Origin: Atherinomorus stipes | Lineage: Eukaryota > Chordata > Actinopteri > Atheriniformes > Atherinidae | Direction of reading: 5' to 3' | NCBI GenBank assembly: GCA_023101725.1 | Contig: JALJCO010013652.1 | Coordinates: forward strand, 62,001 to 126,000 | DNA: 64,000 nt | In this document: positions 60,962 through 64,000 of the stretch, one piece after another | How positions within the stretch are numbered: the stretch's first letter is position 1 | Layout of the letters: every line of letters begins with the position of its first letter | Position numbers and translations under genes: made by a program | The notes under the pieces: model-generated | The model's input: the letters and a program-made list of their open reading frames with translations, nothing else | The model's database searches: none | Told to the model about the DNA's origin: nothing

Positions 60962-61762
60962 CGGGGTCCCCATGTCCAGTCCTCAATAGCTTCTATCCTG
61001 CAACCATTAGATGTGTCGCTTTTTCAACACACCTGAATCAAATGAATGGCTCGTTACCAGGCCTCTGCAGAGCATGTGCATGTGCATGTGCATGAAGGAA
61101 TTCAGCTGTTTGATTCAGGTGTGTTGGCAAAGCTATACTCTAAAACAGGGGTCTGCAACCTTTACAAGCCAAAGAGCCTCAACCCAAAGATCGGTTAGAG
61201 CTGCAAATCGCCCATGGCATGTTGATAAAAAGACAACTTATCATTTATGAATACTTAAAAGAGAAAATTTCTGTCATTTTAGAACCACAGTTTTATTTCT
61301 ACTTTTAGGTTTTGAAATGAAACAAACCTAAAACTTTTGCAAAAAGAGGAAAAATACATTTTCTTAACTGACTTTTTTCCATGGAGACTGTGTCTAAACT
61401 GTACAAATAAAGGTTAAAAATAAATAAATGTAAATACTTGTGGAAAATTGTGTTTTAAAAATAAGCCCCAAATTTCCAAGCTAATGAAAAGAGAAATTGA
61501 TCAAAAATATTACTGGTACTTTTAGTGTCTTTGCGATTTGTGATGTAGAAATACAGTGCAATTATTCCATGAAAAAAACAAATGAACAAAAAAAAAACAA
61601 AACGCTAAAACCTGCAATTATTCTTATATTTCCAAAAATATTAGTTGGCTCTTAGTCATTTTTAGTTTGTCTTATTGAGAGCCAGAAGGTCCAAAGAGCC
61701 ACTTGTGGGTTGCAGACCCCTGCTCTAAACGTTGTAGCTCTTGAGGACTGGACTGGGGCACC
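60962..61762. mobile_element. hAT-like MITE interrupted by another MITE
   Basis: The left end GGGGTCCCCATGTCCAGTCC pairs with the right end GGACTGGACTGGGGCACCC. The arms continue through CTCAATAGC against GCTCTTGAG. Internally, ACACACCTGAATCAAATGA and TTTGATTCAGGTGTGTTGG form a second inverted pair. It is the same family as 30076-30290. Without the insertion at 61146-61722 the element would be about 220 bp. Confidence 0.75.
61146..61722. mobile_element. hAT-like MITE nested in the element at 60962-61762
   Basis: It starts CAGGGGTCTGCAACCTTTA and ends GGGTTGCAGACCCCTG. Subterminal AAGAGCC and CCAAAGAGCCACTTGTGG motifs occur at the two ends. Flanks CTCTAAAA and CTCTAAAC match at 7 of 8, a good hAT target duplication. 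No coding capacity. Confidence 0.85.
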
Positions 61763-64000
61763 CCCACTCCAGTCTGTGTGGATTTCACTTAAAGCCCCCT
61801 CTGTTTTGGTAGTGATGTGTCATTCATGAAGGAGCCGGTTCTGAGATCCGATTGTTTGTAGTGAACAAGAAGAGTTGATTCCTGTTTGAATGTTCAAATC
61901 TTTTCAAGGAGTGGGACTTTATTCTGATTGGCACATCATGTGGCCAGTTGCAAGCAAGTAGACTAGGATCATACCACTTTGTAAAGAAGGAATGAAGGCA
62001 GCATTTCAGCAGACAAGAAATATAGTAGACCAGATACACAGAGAAAGATGGAGAGCCAGATTTAGATTATAAATTTGTCAGAGAAAAGTGGATAAATTGG
62101 TGAATTTAAAGTTTCATAATGTTTAGACTTTGGCTTTTATTTACATTCCTTGATTTGCTTGGTGAGGTTCTGCGTTTAGCTGTTCTTTTAAAGTTTTGAT
62201 TAGAATTTTAAACATTTTTATATTTTAAAGGAACTAAAGGCAGGAATTGTGAAAGAATAAACGTGCATGTCCAGTTTAATGCTATTGCGTGAGGAAGCGT
62301 TAAAAACCAAAAAGCACGAGCCCATCCACGTCTCGCTCCATTGCCTTGAACAGGCTGTGTGCTGCATAATGCGCTGCGGTTCGCTGTCCCGCGGATGTGA
62401 CATCAGTTGACACTGCATACGTGTCCCTGACAGTTTTGATACAGGAAGGAGACGGTCGCGGTGAATTCAAACACTGCAAGGGATAGTTGGATTCTTCTAC
62501 TGTTACCAAATGATCCAGATCAACTGAAAGACACTTAATTTTTAATCGTGTACAAGGTCCTCTGATGTGATCCAGTAAGGGCAAACACAAACCGAGAAAC
62601 TGGAAGTTCTACTGAGAGCTTCTTATTTTCAAGAATATGATTGCAGAAATGAACCAATGCAGCTAAGATCATGATAGATGATGTATTTCTTATTTCACAA
62701 GATTTCTAAGGCATGAACTTCCCTGATTCCATTTAATAGGTCGTGATTAAAAGCTGCTGGTGTTTTGGTGTTTGTTGGTGTTTACTCATGTTGAAACTCC
62801 TTTTTGCTGGTGTTGTTTCAACTTTAAGTACACTTGCCCTGCAAGGACAAATCATACAGTTGCACTGAGAGAACAAACAAGAGCTTAAATTAGTTTCTGC
62901 TGTGTGGACAGAAAAAAGATGGGGAACTTCCTCCAATGGTTAAAGGAACAATGCAAAAAGTTGTGGTATTTTTTATTTTTTTTTTACATTTGTGATGCTG
63001 CTGCTCTGGTTTGATAAACGATGGTTTCCTAAAGTTTTCGTAAAGTACATTTTTGTCACTTTTAAGCTCCTTGAGGACTTGTGTATGTCTGTGGCGACTC
63101 CTCCTTTAAGACCTCTTGTAGAGCAATTTTCTGTAGAAAAAAATGGCTCCTATGAAGTACGTACTTCTGAGCAAGCAAAAAACTTGGAGTGGCTCAACAT
63201 TGAATATTTCAGGATGAGTACCATTCTTTGAAAAGCCAGCAACCTAACAGAGGCAAAGCAGAGACAAATAGATTCCTGCTTGTTCAAACACTTTTAAACA
63301 CCATATTGTAAACAGTAAAAATTGTCATATACTCTGACTCAGCAAAGCAGCAACCATCTGGTTTCCCTTCATTGTTAGTGTTGCTTTCATTTCAGAAATT
63401 CATAATTACACATAACTTGGAGTGCTGCAATCAAAGCTGTCTATTTATTACAGTACATCACCTTGTGAGTCCAGTGGATCCTATGCCTCCAAATAAATAT
63501 ATACTGTAAAGGATAAACCTGTCAAGAGTCTTTACAATAACTTGCTTTTTGACCTGAAGATATTTTTTCAGCCTTTAGACTGATTAAGATGTGAAGCACA
63601 GTAAAGGTTTTTCTAATAAATTCTTACTAAAACTGCAGATATTGGAGTGCAAGTAAAATATAAGGCACTATCCATCTTTTGCTGGCATGTGATGCCTATG
63701 ACAGGCCCATCAGAGGGAGATTACTTTATGGATTTCTTCACCATGTTGCCACGTTCTATCACTCTGATCCTGGAGCTACCGTTACAGCCTTGTAGCTCCA
63801 TTCTTCAAACTCTGAACTACTTGCAGTGAAAGACATAACACCTCCCTGTGACCTTAGCGGATGACTTATCCTCCCACCTTGGGGACTGAGTAATGTGCTT
63901 GTGGATCTGAGAATAGCTCCAGTGCTGTCCATCTGGGTTGAGGTTGGGAGCGGCTTGAGCAGCGAGGATGTATTTGTCTGAATCGCATCTCCTGGTTCAC
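61763..64000. other. Non-coding to the window end
   Basis: AT-rich with no supported exon or repeat. All open frames are under 100 codons and unremarkable. Confidence 0.55.

Overview
The window is eukaryotic genomic DNA, almost certainly from a teleost fish and probably a percomorph. It has large introns with GT/AG splice sites, dense small inverted-repeat DNA transposons of hAT, Tc1 and TTAA-target types, CR1/L2-like LINE relics, tRNA-derived SINEs and many microsatellites. No operons or other prokaryotic features were found.

One protein-coding gene is clearly present: BEND5 (BEN domain-containing protein 5) on the + strand, in six coding exons from 24177 to 36595. The spliced CDS is 1353 nt (450 aa), all five introns have GT/AG borders, and the reading frame is open throughout. 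Exon 1 encodes the conserved N-terminus, exon 3 an acidic/His-Gln tract plus a coiled coil, and exons 5-6 the BEN domain. In human, BEND5 lies inside an intron of AGBL4. I found no AGBL4 exon here, so the flanks may be AGBL4 intron, but this is inference from synteny.

Layout: 1-9300 is non-coding, with two copies of one repeat family, hairpins, a SINE, an hAT-like MITE and a 190-bp fold-back. 9300-17880 is mostly unique, with one hAT transposase relic, a G-quadruplex motif and AT-rich stretches that could be conserved non-coding elements. 17891-21279 is a degenerate Tc1-like transposon with other elements nested inside it. 21280-24176 is upstream sequence. 24177-36595 is BEND5, whose intron 4 (6.7 kb) is mostly a nest of at least six inverted-repeat elements, up to four levels deep. 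36596-46690 is the probable 3'UTR followed by unique DNA. 46690-47590 is an L2-like LINE relic carrying a SINE. 53505-54655 is a minus-strand CR1/Rex1-like LINE relic. 60962-61762 is a MITE with another MITE inserted in it.

The most notable structure is the intron 4 nest. Target-site duplications (8 bp for the hAT types, TTAA for another) allow a relative order of insertion to be read directly. I saw no evidence of a new gene system. Two homopolymer-rich stretches (about 4565-4683 and 33200-33560) look like poor consensus sequence.
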